Of a stretch of 64,000 nt of DNA, positions 1 through 12,175 are shown piece by piece. The translations under genes were made by a program, and so were the position numbers. Origin of the DNA: Hermatobates lingyangjiaoensis (taxonomy: Eukaryota > Arthropoda > Insecta > Hemiptera > Hermatobatidae). The stretch covers positions 526,001 to 590,000 of the forward strand of contig JAPFBL010000227.1 of NCBI GenBank assembly GCA_026182355.1, in the 5' to 3' direction. Numbering within the stretch: the stretch's first letter is position 1; every line of letters starts with the position of its first letter. Below the pieces are notes generated by a model. It was not told the origin of the DNA, ran no database searches, and saw only the letters and a list, made by a program, of their open reading frames with translations.

Positions 1-2170
1 TCCATGATATTGAAATGTGACGAATGGACTCTTTCCTCAAGAAAGAGGATTTATGTTTGTTGGCAAATAACCAGTTTTTTTACTATTCTAGTTTAATAGT
101 TCATATTTATTATTTTCAAAAATTAGATGCACCCAACTATAAAAGTTTTTAAATCGTACTGAATAGCTGGTTTTGGCATTGATTTGAGTATGTAAACTGG
201 CTAACTACTAATATATTTTTTTCTCAATATACATTCATACCAATCTTATAAGAGAGTAGGTAGGAATATTTTTTTAATTATTCTTATTTTCTGTACATAG
301 TACAGTTGAGCATATATATTTCTTAAATAAATGTCTAAACAAATCAACTGTAAAAATTCTTGAAAATTATTAAAATAATTTTTTTTTAATATAGCTATAA
401 ATAAAACAAAACTGCGCCATTATTCTCCAGTAAAATGTTACGCTTCCGGGAGTGCTTTTAATTATAGTTTTAATAATTTAGTTTATTCACTCAACTTGAT
501 ATTTCATTCAGTGATAACTACAAACAGTAAGTACGATTTTTTATTTTAACTTATTTGTGCAATGTTATAAGTATTTAAACAGTTTAATATTATTGGCATT
601 TGTAAATAATTAGATGCCTACTTAATGATTACTTTCAATGAATATGATAGGTTGACTTTCAAATCAGCATTCCTTTTGGTTAACACATTTTGTATATTTT
701 TGCTAAAATAAACCTTTGTAGATTAAACATAATGTTAAAAAAGATTTAAAATACTTATTATGGTTTATGAAGTATAATTATCTGTTTATTAATCGTACGT
801 ATTTACTACAGAATATTTCACAATATACCTATTTACTTCAAAATATGCTAAACTAATTAAAATATTGTTGCTTAATTTAATTCTTTTTAATAATTAATTA
901 AAAAAACTTACATTGTTAATGTAAATTAATTAATAAGTTTACTTATTAATAATTTAAGAAGAATGAAAAAATAATAATTCCATTAAGTTTTTAAAATGAA
1001 TTATGGAAGTTATACTTCTTATAATTTAGTAGCATTAAGAAAACAGAATATATTTTATATATATCATATTAAAAATGAACATGTTTATACTTCATAAATA
1101 ATCTAGTATTAAGCATTGTACATTGTATATACGAAACATATTACGACTTAGACTTCTTAAAAATGAGATTATGTAAATTAAACATTCATCAAGAAGATAC
1201 ATTAAGAAAGTTAAGTTACTTAAGTTATTGATGAGAAGTAAATTTCTCATAGTGCGTAAATAATACATTTTCGATTGTAATTTAAAAAAGAAAGATAATT
1301 TATTTTTGTAATGGGTATTGATACAATTAATAGTGTTGACCATTGTTTAAAAATGACCACTCCAAACTTTTTTTTCAACAGATTTAAAGATTGATTACAT
1401 TTTAATCACAACCAGTAAAATGGTTGTAGGCATTTATTAGAATGAATCAATTGAAATATGAACTGTTGTTGTTGCTCCTACAAATGAGGTCCTTTGCAAT
1501 ACAACTTATTTTAAAGGTTTAAAAATCCTTCTATTGGGAGACTTTGAATTATGAATTGCATAATTTTTTTCAAATCTATAATTATTCAGTATACTCTTTT
1601 ATAATTTGAATAATGAAGACACCCACATTATACTGATCAATTAATTAAATTGATTATCCACGAATTCGATAATATATTTACTCACAGTACTGTTGAGTGC
1701 ACACATTATACGAGTTTTAGTACTTTACTCGTACTTTGTACAATATATCTGTTTACAGTCTTTCATTTAGTGAGATTATTTCTATAGAATAAACTTTTAT
1801 ATTAAGTAATCAAAAGTTAGTTGTCTAAATGTCCATACTTAGGAATTATATTAATGATTATGGGAAGGATAGCGTATGCATGTAGTCCATTGAAGGCAGT
1901 CAAATGTAATATTCACAAATGTTTTATTTTAAGATATTTACAAATTTAATATGTTTCATGGAACTTATTCCTGGAAGTTATTTTAAAAAAAGTTTTATTT
2001 TAAATTATAACTAAATTCTTAATTCTTTATTAACGTAAACCATATAGCAATATAATAAAATTTATTACTAAACAGTGTAAAAAGAAAACTTTCAAACAAA
2101 ATAACTATCAAGAAAATTTCAATTTTTATGAAATATTTAACTAATTTGTTTGATTTTATAATGAAGTAAA
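1..2170. other. AT-rich DNA, no feature recognised
   Basis: Very AT-rich sequence with frequent stops in all frames. I see no splice-flanked coding block, tRNA-like boxes or terminal repeats. A short palindromic AT stretch lies near 890-960 (TTAATTAAT-type repeats), but it is too simple to interpret. Confidence 0.5.
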
Positions 2171-2231
2171 AAGAAGTAATAATGAGGTTGGCCACTCTGT
2201 TCTAGAACTGTGTAAGTGAACTCTTGGACTC

Positions 2232-2313
2232 CCTAAAGTTCTTTGCATGCTACAGCCAGTCTGCAACTTCCCTTCATCGAAGAATCATGGCGGAAAATGC
2301 ACTGTGGCTCATG
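2232..2313 (+). CDS. Candidate short coding exon with a splice donor
   Basis: A block richer in GC than its flanks ends in AAG followed by GTAAAT, a plausible splice donor near 2314. Two frames are open. One starts at an ATG in good context (ATCATGGCGG, about 2286) and reads MAENALWLMP. The other is open through the block and reads FIEESWRKMHCGSCQ, with a CxxC pair. A CAG near 2229-2231 could be an acceptor. I do not recognise the product and the block is short. It could be a first exon, an internal exon or chance. Confidence 0.2.
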
Positions 2314-2784
2314 CCAAGGTAAATTCAACAATTTTTCTTTGTTCACACATAATGTAACTTGATACTTTCTGTTGACACTAGTTTTTTAACTATATAACAA
2401 CACATATATGTTAAGTTATATACAATAAATTATAATGTAATTAGTAGTTAATTTCCTTCTTTACAACTAATAACTTAATTACTTCTTTTTATTCACCAAT
2501 AACAAAAATACTTAAACTATTTTGGTAGTACCTAGACAAATCTGGGAGATTTGTGTACAGTGTGCTTTCAAGCTTTTTGTAGAATTAAGAACTCCCCTAC
2601 TTCAAGCAGATTCAGATCCACTACCCTAGAAACATGACAAAGGCTTTCCAGGTATATTAAGATTTTTATATATGGCGTATCTTTACACAAATAATCAAAC
2701 ATTGTAACATGTTAAGTAAGATCTGTGATTCGATTTTGAAATTCAGGTTATACCTGATATGGTGAATTTTACTATCAGGTAAAA

Positions 2785-2930
2785 TAAACGATGGTTTAAC
2801 GTCCTCCGAGGGACGACATAATCAAATTTATTTACCTCCCGCGTGAATAAATTGAGGGCGAGGTGGGATCGAACCCGGTCGTATCAGTTCTGAGTCGAGT
2901 ACGTTAACCACTGAGCTAACCTGGTCCTCT
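2785..2930 (-). mobile_element. tRNA-derived SINE, tRNA-like head
   Basis: Reverse-strand copy of the SINE seen complete at 34951-35275. The B-box appears as its complement (GGATCGAACCC-like, about 2867) and the A-box complement (ACTGAGCTAACC) is near 2910. The body hairpin (TTTATTCAC with GTGAATAAA around GCGGGAG) is recognisable in decayed form. The 3' body is missing. Confidence 0.75.
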
Positions 2931-3917
2931 ACATCATATAACACTGCGTATATGTCCAGACTCTAAAACCATACTTTAACTGGCCCATTGCAATTAAAAT
3001 TGTTCATATGTTTAAATGTAAGTGAGAACTGACTGTACTTAATACAACTGATGAATTACTAGTAAAATTGTAGTTCCTGTTCAAAAGATAGTTGTATCTG
3101 AATTCATTATCACATTTTGTGCTAATCATTCAGAGCTCCAATTTCGTAAATTATCTACTTTATCCAAATTTCTTGATACTATATTATCCATAAATATATA
3201 ATCATGAAGTATTATTAAAAGCATAAAGCATGAAATATTCAACAATTTACTTTGAAATTATTGTTGGGCCGGAGTTTTTAACCGGTATTTGGTATTTTAA
3301 ATACTGTGACAATTCCGTTGATTATAAAGCTAGTGATATTGGCTGGTCATATCCCCTTTTGTTGGTCCTCTGGAGGGTTCAATTCAGACAACCAATATTG
3401 GCAGGGATTGTCAATAGGGAACATTGAATGGTTTTTAACTAGAAGGGATTCTTTGATTAAAAAAAAAATGAAAACACCAAACACAAAGTATGTGTCATAC
3501 CTGTAAACAAAACCTCCCAGTAGATATTTTCTTTTTTATTTAAAAAAAATAGGAATTTTTAATAAAGTATTGCAAAAATTGGAATGAAATTATTCCTCAT
3601 CTCTTCTTTTAAATCTGTTCAAATGTACATTTTTTTATGTCATATTTAAGTAAAAATACACCATAAATAAATAATTTGCTTCATCTGTTCATGTCGGCTT
3701 ACAAATAGTTTAAACTATTGTCAGGAACACTGAAAACAGACAAAAGATAAAAAATGATTTAATTGAACTCTCAATATATTTGATGGTTTAATTGCTTGAA
3801 ACCTCTGGTCAGAAAATTTAACAAAATTCAATGTTACTGTTCAATCAGCTGTCAATGGAGTGGTGAAAGAAACAGATGTTGTCTATTAGTGTTGAGCTAC
3901 ACCCAAAATCATATAGA

Positions 3918-3963
3918 TTAGGTTAGGTTGCAGTGGCAGTCCCACAAGGGAACACACGTGGAC
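3918..3963 (-). mobile_element. SINE 3' tail fragment
   Basis: Reverse complement of the last part of the SINE copy at 35232-35275, including the TTAGGTTAGGTT end and the block reading ttgcagtggcagt. The rest of the element is absent. Confidence 0.55.
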
Positions 3964-4013
3964 CCCCTTAATACAACTTCTTTAACCTAGCTAAATGATA
4001 ATTAATACAACTT

Positions 4014-4078
4014 CTTAACGGTGGGCTGGTGTTAATTTCCATACCATTCGTCCAATACTTAAGCAAGAGCAAATGTAA
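4014..4078 (-). mobile_element. PLE terminal fragment (5.1-kb family)
   Basis: This stretch (cggtgggctggtg and the following TCCAATACTTAAGC) matches the arm at about 5180-5235 with scattered changes. It is therefore a relic of the same Penelope-like terminal sequence. It carries no ribozyme. Confidence 0.4.
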
Positions 4079-4117
4079 TTAAATATACTGTTTTTTAATG
4101 GTATATTTAAAAGTAGG

Positions 4118-4258
4118 GATGTTTAGGTTTAACGTCCTTCTCCTAGAGATGACGTTCTTAGATTTATTCACCTCCCGCGTGAATAAATCGAGGGCCACGT
4201 AGGGATCGAACCCCGGTCCTATCATTTCAGAGGAGAGCATGTTAACCACTCGCCTATC
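4118..4258 (-). mobile_element. tRNA-derived SINE, tRNA-like head
   Basis: Reverse-strand SINE copy. The B-box complement (GGGATCGAACCCC) and the GATTTATTCAC/GTGAATAAATC hairpin around GCGGGAG are well kept. The A-box region is more decayed. Confidence 0.75.
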
Positions 4259-5089
4259 ATTTAAATCAATAAAAAAAATTTAAAATATAGTTAATCTCTA
4301 ACGGTTACAAATCTAATAATAGCTATACATCCAAGCAATGAGGTAAACCATTAAAACAAGAAGATCATACAAATAAAATAAATTTGCTATGTTTCTAAAT
4401 CAACATTCTCTTAAATGATTAACAAAATTGGAAATGATAGGTTTTCATGGATATCGCCTATGTTTTACTTTCCTTTTTCTGTTATTTTTTTATCAATTTC
4501 TGCCACCGTAAGGAATTGTGTTAGTATTTTGGTATGCCTACACCTCTTTGTAAGGTAGCACCACATTTGACTGTATTTCTGTCTTTGTTATCATTATTAC
4601 TAGTTCAATATTAGTAATATAATCATCACTTTTATAAAGCTTGCCTGGTTTAACCACCCCAGCAAAAAAATTACTTATTTTTATGATACCAGAATAAAGT
4701 TTTATTCCTCAGTTTCTTCATACCTTTAAATATCGCAAGTAAAAGCTTTAGACGTAGTGGTAGAAGCATTATTTCAGTTTTTCTTCGTAAGGCTTGATTT
4801 TGGTAACTGTAAGCTTATTATCTGTTATCTGTAAGCTTATTGCTTCTATAAGTTGACATTTGGAAAATGTAATAATTTCAAAGGAATATATAGAATGGAA
4901 GGATGTTTGAAGGAAGGCTGTGTTTTTGTCTACAGCTTCCCTCACAATGGGCCCAGTACTCAGAGAAAGATTTTGTTACACATTCATTTCTATTCAGTTT
5001 TGAAGGCAGTTAGAAGTCTAAATCTAAAGCTGTTGTATTTTCTTATGGTTGTAGATGGATACAATGTTAACTAATCTTGTAATTTAAAA

Positions 5090-5790
5090 TTGTATATAAT
5101 ACTCAATTTCATTCAAATACACAGCAGCCTCTGCGTTCGCGGCTTTTAAGCTGATCTGCTCTAGTCTTCTAACAACTTTACGGTGAGCTGGTGCTAATTT
5201 CCCTGTCATTTGTCCAATACCTAAGCCAGAGCAAATGTAAAATAAATGAAAACAACTTTTAATACGAAAAAACTTTATCACAAGATAAAACAATAAAAAT
5301 ATAGTAAATAACTAAAAATAAAAAGGACGTACAAACAAGCTTTCGGCCTCAAGCATAGGTCATCTTCAGGTTATAACAATTAGGCGTCAAACAAGCTTTT
5401 GGCCTCAAACATAGGTCATATTGTGGTTACAACAATTAGACGTACAAACGAGCTTTCAGTTTCAAACAAAGGAAATTTTTGAGTCCGAAATCTTCTTTGT
5501 ATGTCTAATTGTTGTATGTCTTTTTCTTTTTTGTTACTTACTAATATTTGTATAGCTTAGAATACTTTATTTGTATTGTTTTATCTTGCTATAAAGTTTT
5601 TCATTTTAAATGTTGTTATAATTTATTTTGCATCGGCTCATGCTTAAGTATGTCTCTTGGACAAATGATTTTAAGAGTTAAAACCATCCCACCCTAAAGT
5701 TGTTAGCAGACTAGAGCAGACCAGTTTAAAAGTCGTGAATGCAGAGGTTGCTGTATATTTAAATGAAATGTGCTTACGTGAAGAATGATG
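5090..5790. mobile_element. PLE terminal inverted repeat with tandem hammerhead-like units
   Basis: A large imperfect inverted repeat. The left arm (about 5100-5230) reappears reverse-complemented at about 5640-5770. The left arm read on the minus strand gives KLAPAHRKVVRRLEQISLK, probably the start of a PLE reading frame. Inside are three direct repeats of 56-57 bp beginning near 5332, 5388 and 5445. The first holds a minus-strand hammerhead-like motif: CUGAAGA, an imperfect stem with GGCC, GAAA, then palindromic AGCU. The family is assigned by analogy with the other PLE termini here, not by a linked coding region. Confidence 0.5.
5332..5376 (-). ncRNA. Hammerhead-ribozyme-like motif in PLE terminus
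   Basis: On the minus strand the order is UAAC, core CUGAAGA, one extra U, stem II (GACC...GGCC with one mismatch), GAAA, palindrome AGCU sharing the last A of GAAA, then U and GUUUG, which can pair with the UAAC of stem I. Two decayed tandem copies follow at about 5388 and 5445. Confidence 0.5.
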
Positions 5791-5819
5791 CCCTCATACA
5801 CAAATACTCAACTTATATA

Positions 5820-6056
5820 TATAGGTGTGTTATCTAATAGGGATTCGGTCAAATTTTCTAGGTTCAAAAATTAAACTCTCATTGCCGACGTTTCGGTTTT
5901 ATTTTAAAACCTTTTTCATAGGCCTATGAAAAATGTTTTAAAATAAAACCGAAACGTCGGCAATGAGAGTTTGATTTTTGAACCTAGAAAATTTGACCGA
6001 ATTCCGATTAGATAACACACCTATTCTATCAAACGGTCGATATATTATTTAATCTG

Positions 6057-6057
<1 letters not shown>
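5820..6057. mobile_element. PLE terminal palindrome, CGUCGGCAA sub-family
   Basis: A near-perfect hairpin centred on AGGCCT at about 5931-5936. The arms run from the TTCGGTCAAATTTTC block (about 5847) to its complement near 5998, over more than 70 bp each. Each arm holds stem-like GGTTTTA/TAAAACC, then GAAA and CGTC. The CUGANGA core is replaced by CUAUGA, so a ribozyme here would be defective. The right side runs into (TA)n. Further copies lie at 13440-13650, 32883-32975 and 54420-54710. Confidence 0.6.

Positions 6058-6058
<1 letters not shown>

Positions 6059-6108
<50 letters not shown>
6059..6108. repeat. (TA)n microsatellite
   Basis: About 25 TA units directly abutting a PLE terminus. 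Confidence 0.95.
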
Positions 6109-6109
<1 letters not shown>

Positions 6110-6111
<2 letters not shown>

Positions 6112-7140
6112 AAAAAAAATAAAAGAAATTTTTCAAGAAGTATTTAGTTCAATCAATAAAATATACCAAATGATAACAAGGCGCTTGTAACAATAAGTAG
6201 GCAGTTGTGATTCACTGGAGTCCCCCTTCTTTGTAAGTCAAACCGTTGGGAACTACCCAAAAAAGAATTGTAACATTGGAATAATTTTCAAAGTTGGAAT
6301 AAATTCAAGAAGAGTTGAGATAGTACTTAAAAAAGAGATTTCCAAGTGTAATAAGAGACAATGAGAAGAATTACGACTTGAGTTAAAGCTTAGATCAGAG
6401 AATGAAAAGAGGGAGAGTATTTCATGATTGGCAGTGGGAAACTGGGGGATGGTTAGAATTACCATGGTTTAGGGTAGAAGGGTGTTGAAGGGACAACAAC
6501 AAGTAGTGTCCTAGGGTGCGGAGTTGGTGGGGGGGTGGCTGGAAAGATACAGTGGGGCAGACCAATGATAAAGGGTCCTTCTAATCATGCCGTCCTTATC
6601 TTCCACTTCTCTAGTAAGGGTTGCTTTACCCTTTCCACCCAATTATTGACTACAACTCCAATTACCTCAGTGACGAGGCTTGACACTTGTCTCCAGCTAA
6701 TTTCGCTTTCGCACTCTGAATTCAAATCAAACTCTTGCTGGGCATCAATTCATGTGTCCCTTCGTTGAGAAATATCAACATAAATTTCTCTCTCAAGTTG
6801 TATCATCAAGCAACTTTTGATGCTATTTCAATGAAAGCCAAAACTTCTAAATTCATCTCACTTTTGAAAGTCTGCAAATAGGGCAATCAAACAATAGATT
6901 GTCATAAATAATTAAATTCTCATATGTCTTACAATAACATATTATTCAAGTCTGTATGGTTCAAAAACTTTATTGAAAAATTAAATATATTGAACTGATT
7001 TCAATATAAAATTAATTAACAAAATAACAATAATATAAAACAAGTCCAAGATACGTAGTACAATTATAAATACTCATCAATAAGATAAATAAAAGTTAAT
7101 AAGTGTTGAGATAAATTGCTTATTCATTTATCAATACAAT
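6110..7140. other. No gene recognised; moderately complex block at 6480-6790
   Basis: Mostly unique AT-rich DNA. The part from about 6480 to 6790 has higher GC and open frames on both strands, but none resembles a family I know. It may be an old mobile-element piece. Confidence 0.4.
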
Positions 7141-7985
7141 TTTTTTTCATCATCTTTATTTACAAATATACAACTACGCATATTATGCGTAACAGGCATA
7201 TGTAGTAATAGATTACACAATATCATCGATGAACATGAGCAAAGAATGGAACCCACTCGTTCAACTTCTCACTTTGTTTTTTTTCTTTTTTTTTTCTTTT
7301 AAGTATATTATTGTAATAGTAGCTCCCTGGCCCATTTTCTCTTGAGTCGTCTTGGAGGATTCTGGGAAGGTGAGAAGGAAGTAAGAATTCGTACAAATGG
7401 ATTTGGGTGAGAGGAAAGGTTGTTGTGAAATGACTTATAACGATCAGAGGCAAGGTTTTGGATGAATGGAATGTTTAGGTCTTTATGAAGGGTGTAGTTT
7501 TTGACGTAATACGTTGCATTTGTGATAGTGCGGAGTATGTTAGATTGCATTGATTGTATTCTATGAATATTGGATGGTTTTGTACAACCCCATAGTTCAA
7601 GTCCATAAGTCCAGGTCGGTCGCAGTAATGTTTTGTATAGTAGTACTATGTTATGTAGAGTCAATTTCGAGTGTTTCCCTAGAAGTCTGTACAGTAGTAA
7701 GAATCGTCGTTTTAAGTCAAGTCTTTTCAGTCGAGTATGAGGATTCCAAGTTAGTCTTTTGCCAACGAAGAGCTCTAAGTACCTGACCACATCTCTTGTT
7801 GGAAGGAGAGCGCTATATTCATAGTGACGTTGGGACATGGTGCTTTTTTTAACATAAAAGTTGAGTGAAAACTTGTATTTATAATAATATTAAATGCCAC
7901 TTTTGCAGCCAGGCTTCAATGCTATTTAGGTGTTCTTGGAGGATATTTGTAGAAATAGTGGAGTCAGGCAATACAATTTAAAAAT
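7141..7985 (-). pseudogene. jockey-type LINE, 5'-truncated reverse transcriptase C-terminus
   Basis: Minus strand. The open frame 7838-7308 translates to the end of a jockey-clade reverse transcriptase: RLTWNPHTRLKRLDLKRRF, then LLYKTLLRPTWTYGLELWG, then IQSMQSNILRTITNATYYV and DLNIPFI. Homology continues upstream to about 7985 in other frames (EHLNSIEAWLQKWHL), separated by frameshifts, so the copy is broken and 5'-truncated. The 3' side has AATAAA (about 7156) followed by GATGATGAAAAAAA at 7147-7141, a normal LINE poly(A) end. The catalytic FADD region is not present. Jockey elements are best known from arthropods, which supports the host guess. Confidence 0.85.
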
Positions 7986-7989
7986 ATAT

Positions 7990-8750
7990 TTTAAAACTAA
8001 CAAAGTCACTATAAAAGCTTCAGAAATAGTCTTCTGCATCTAGAGATTAATCTGAATTGTTAATTATTCTTTTCTATTTTGTCGTTTCTTTACTTATTTA
8101 TTTTTTATTGTTTATTTTTTACAAATTTGTATTATTTCTTTGACTTATCATGTAATTGTTTCCGATTTTAATAGAGGGTGATGAGTACAAGACTTTAAAG
8201 GGAGTCATTGTTATTTATCTGATTTTACGATATTATTATATTTTAAAAATATAGATATTGTTAAAGCAGACAAAAAAGTAAATTTTAAACTAGCTCTATT
8301 TATTGATTATTAAGTTTACGATGAAATAGTCACAGAGGAACTCGTAATATAGATCTAAGAGGGAATTATATTGGGATAACATACGAAAGCAATTCCAACT
8401 CCTAAGAGACAAGGCATAACCTGCACACAATTGCCACTTGTTTCAATGGCTATGACTTTAGGTAATCCTCAATACTTCGTATTTTTATTTTTTCTTTATG
8501 ATATTGATGGTCATCTAATTGGGTAAGACATAACCTCACAATTGGTCAAGAGTTGTTTTACGAACTTGTTGAATTTTACAACAAATCATTAATTACATAC
8601 AGTCTTTCTATAATATTACCCAGTAAGTTGTATAAACCATACAATAATGAATATTAATTTTAAAATCCATTGTTTTTTAAATCAGGTATCCATAATATTT
8701 TATTAATTACAAATCCACTGATATATATGTTATTCATAAATAATTATATA
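7990..8750. other. No feature recognised
   Basis: AT-rich unique DNA with no long frames or repeats that I can support. Confidence 0.4.
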
Positions 8751-8754
8751 TATA

Positions 8755-8935
8755 TACCATTAATAGAAACGGTCCAGCGGACTTTTTTAAATAAAATAAA
8801 TTCAAAACGAAGGAAACACATAGAAAGGCACAGACATAACTCACATCGATATTTCGATGTGAGTTATGTCTGTGTCTTTCTGTGTGTTTCCTTCGTTTTT
8901 TATTTTATTGTATATGTATATATATATATATGTAT
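8755..8935. mobile_element. PLE terminal palindrome, TCGATGTGAG sub-family
   Basis: Begins with the GAAACGGTCCAGCGGACTTT block that also starts the copies at 26516 and 26724. It then folds into a hairpin: 46-bp arms at 8804-8849 and 8854-8899, separated by only TATT. The arms are the post-ribozyme part of the 26.6-kb copies, so the ribozyme core itself is missing and the two halves meet at its stem III position. (TA)n lies on both sides. Confidence 0.75.
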
Positions 8936-8997
8936 ATATATATGTATATATATATATATATGTGTGTGTGTATGTGTGTGTGTGTGTGTGTGTGTTT
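8910..8997. repeat. Compound (TA)n/(TG)n microsatellite
   Basis: TA-rich tract from about 8910 passing into TG repeats ending near 8996. Confidence 0.9.
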
Positions 8998-9429
8998 TGA
9001 TGTATTTATGTAAGCTTAAACTACTTAAAAGTATTAATTTACAAAGGATGCTAGATGTATCACTTTAATAATATCAAATACAACAGAAGTATATATCATT
9101 TTAGTGACATACTGAATGTTGATATATCAAATTCACTTTAGTTCTTTCAATTTCATTTCATTTTCATTATTCTCTATTATGTATATATATCCTTTAGTTC
9201 CCAAGATATTAGAACAAAAAAACTTACATGCACTAGATTTCATTCGTTTTTTTTTTATCAGTATTATTTTTATGTTCATATTTTTATCAGTATTGAATTT
9301 AAAATTGTTATTAATGAATGGAAGTAACCTGATAAATACATTAATAAATATAATACTTATTATTTATTATCCAGTAAGTGTTTTGAAGTTTACGTGGATT
9401 ATTTAAATTTGAGAAATATTATTGAGGGG

Positions 9430-9720
9430 ATGGTGGTGGAATCATTGGATCAATTTCTATAGAGAAGTAAGGAGTATGACGCAGCTTGCGAGCCTCTGGA
9501 TCCCTCGCCATGGATATACTTGCTTAATGGCTTGTTTATGGCTCAGTCTGCTGTTTACTAAAGTGACATCACTCTTCGCTTATTACAATAACCCATCCAG
9601 TTTATACGCCCCAATAAATATTGTTAGAAAGCCCTTCATAATGCGATTGCCCTATCATTCCCATTTTATACGCCACAGTAGCTATTATAACGCTTTGCAA
9701 TGAAAACGTTTGACAGTATC
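9430..9720. promoter_or_regulatory. Possible conserved non-coding block with TTTATACG motifs
   Basis: Higher-complexity unique sequence in an AT-rich setting. It contains TTTATACGCC (about 9601 and 9665), ATTACAATAA and GTTATAACG-like stretches that resemble homeodomain-type sites. A 93-codon frame (9422-9703) is open but matches no family I know and has no flanking splice signals. Regulatory function is an inference from texture only. Confidence 0.25.
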
Positions 9721-10214
9721 ACTCTGAAGCTCTATATTCAATATTACTAATAATAATAACAAGCAAACTGGTCAGTTATTAGTGGAATAATAACTTTCCA
9801 TGCTGTTAAAGGGTTGAAATGAAATCTGGAAACTCACATACCTTAGCAGTGTTACTGTCCACTTTTTCATCTTTTTTGTTATATACAGCATAGAATCACG
9901 AAAAGTAACAGCAGCTGTCTCAAGAGAACCTTGGGGTGAACTATCTCTTATCTCATGAGTTACATTAGTGAACCACTTTACTACATTATGAGTTCATTTT
10001 CCATTAAAAATCCTAATTTCCTTTTATTATACTTATCAACAGAGGTCATTAACATAGCATGACTTATTCTTCTACTGCACAGCTTTGACAAGTATCTATA
10101 GTCACAACTATAAGCAAAAAATCTATACGTCTGTACAAACAACAAACAAGTTAACGAGATGACACACCAGTTAAACTCTAACAAGTATATATATACCATA
10201 TTGGGGTAAATCTA

Positions 10215-10455
10215 TAATACAAAGTCTCCACACAAAAGAAGTTTTTTTTAATTTAAACTACGCGTTTCGAACACTTTATATTCATCGTCAGGTAAACATC
10301 GAATGGAAAGAGTGGAGGACCTACAACTGTCCAACGTTTACTGTCTACTCCTTCCATTGGATTTTTACCCAACGATGAACACGAAGTGTTTGAAAGGCAT
10401 AGCGTGAATTAAAAAAACTTCTTTTGTGCAGACTTTGTATTATACATTTACCCCA
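10215..10455. mobile_element. PLE terminal inverted repeat with hammerhead motif
   Basis: Imperfect inverted repeat. AAGTCT followed by CACACAAAAGAAG at 10222-10241 is matched by the complement near 10418-10436, and ACACTT...TTCATCGTC on the left by GATGAACACGAAGTGTT on the right. The left arm carries a minus-strand hammerhead-like motif; the right arm carries a decayed plus-strand one. Confidence 0.65.
10253..10298 (-). ncRNA. Hammerhead-ribozyme-like motif
   Basis: Minus strand: core CUGACGA, extra U, stem II GAAUA/UGUUC (five pairs with one G-U), GAAA, palindromic CGCG as stem III, then UA. Stem I is weak, with two to three pairs. Confidence 0.5.
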
Positions 10456-10459
10456 GAAT

Positions 10460-11690
10460 TAGTAAATACCACACAATAAGGATTTCAGAACTAATAAGTT
10501 AAAGTGAGTTGAATATTAGTATCAGGGACTTATTTCAGAATTTCAAATTACTTGCATCTATGTTACTAGCTGCAAGGTCGTTCTATAATCACTTATGTGC
10601 GAGATTGCTATTATATTACGTATTCATAGATTAAAAAGCATGTTTTTTTATCTATGCCTAAAGCATAAAATATTGAACAATTATTATTGATTAATATCTT
10701 GTATTGTATTGTATTCATAAATAACATAAATTAAATATGTTAATAAATTGACGATTAAATTATCTAATCGATTATTTAATCTCATTAAATTATGTAATCT
10801 AATTATACACATTTGACAAAAAGCCCTTTCAGAATTCATAATTGCAGATTTAATTTAATGCTTTGGATGAAACCTTTAAATGAGAACCCATATTACCGAA
10901 AAATAATCATTGGAATTCCTATAAAATCAATCCAACATTCAGTTAAAGAGAATAATAACTGATAAATGTAAGATAAATTATATTTTTTTGTTTTAATTAA
11001 TTTCTATTAAAAATACACATTTTCTAGTATTTCAAGTAGATATCCGTAGTTGATTAATTTCTCAAAGCACACTGACTGATGAAAATTGTTGATACTCTTT
11101 TATTGAAAGTTTTCGATATCGGTGTTCACAAGTTCTTAATGCCCGGTTATGGCAATGTAAAATTATAATTCATTAATATTGATTTTAATAATTCGAACAC
11201 TTATTTTACAAAATCCATTGAATATACAGATTTAGCATCATATTCAGAGTCTTTTTAAAAAAGGTTTAACGTAATTTAAGGCATTTTTAAATATTGTTAA
11301 AAAATAATCAAACATTTGAAGTTATAATGACCACTACTCTTCCCTTCATTTTAAGAAAGCATTCTTAGGATGACTCTAAAAATGTTTTACAGATTTTTCT
11401 ACCTATTTCTGGGTGATATACATATGGATAAACATATAGATACACATGTAATTCGGTGTGAATCTAAAAGTGTAAACGTATGATAAATAAATACATGCTT
11501 TAAACAATTTTCAACAGTTACGTATGATATGTATCACATTTTAAGTTAAGAATAAAAAAATATTTTTTATAACAAACTGTTAAAAACATTACGACTTTTC
11601 AAATGCCATCCTTCTTCTTTGATCTGTTTCTACTTAGATTTTCTCTTGAACAATATGAAAGTGCATTGAATCAGAGTTCCTGCAAAGTAA
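10460..11690. other. No feature recognised
   Basis: AT-rich unique DNA. No coding block, terminal repeat or RNA gene that I can support. Confidence 0.4.
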
Positions 11691-11699
11691 ATAGAGGGT

Positions 11700-12175
11700 T
11701 TTTTTTTTTTTTTTTTTTTTTTTTTGATAGGTCTGTGTCGCACTGATGGTAGTTTGCCAAAACCAAGTCCCCAGGGCTGTCCACGATACTACTTGTTGAC
11801 AGGAAGCTGACTCAGCTATTATGACGTCATGCTTTTCGACATCACCCCTCTGATGTTTAATTGCAAATTTAAACATTGGAGGGCCCCCATGGGGACTGGG
11901 TTCCCTCCCCCCCTTGATAACAATATTGTCCTCTCCCTCTCTAGTCGCGCCCTTGAATCAACCTTAATTCAATAAAAAATCTTCCATCTGGAATAAATTG
12001 GAATCCCATTCCAGGCCAGATAGTTAGCCCTTTGTCCCTTTGGCTTCTTATTAAGGATTTTCCCTTCGCATTATATTCCTTAAGCGCATTACCCTCTAGA
12101 GGAAAAGCACTATCTCCGCTCGCAGAAATCTTCTCACAATATACCTCTAAAGAGAGATAACATTTCATTTATTGG
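11700..12175 (-). mobile_element. Possible poly(A)-tailed retroelement or retrocopy
   Basis: A run of about 25 T at 11701-11725 is a poly(A) tail on the minus strand. Upstream on that strand is a moderately GC-rich segment with two short open frames in different registers. One (12168-11941) reads SLIRSQRDKGLTIWPGMGFQ; the other (11876-11634) includes KHDVIIAESASCQQ. I recognise neither. The tail plus a denser body suggests a LINE 3' end, SINE or processed transcript. Confidence 0.35.

Noticed and set aside
5847..6005. Active hammerhead in the CGUCGGCAA palindrome
   Set aside because: Stem II and GAAA are present but CUGANGA is replaced by CUAUGA in all copies seen.
8670..9068. 132-codon frame containing YIYICIYIC runs
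   Set aside because: It is a translation of (TA)n/(TG)n and a PLE palindrome.
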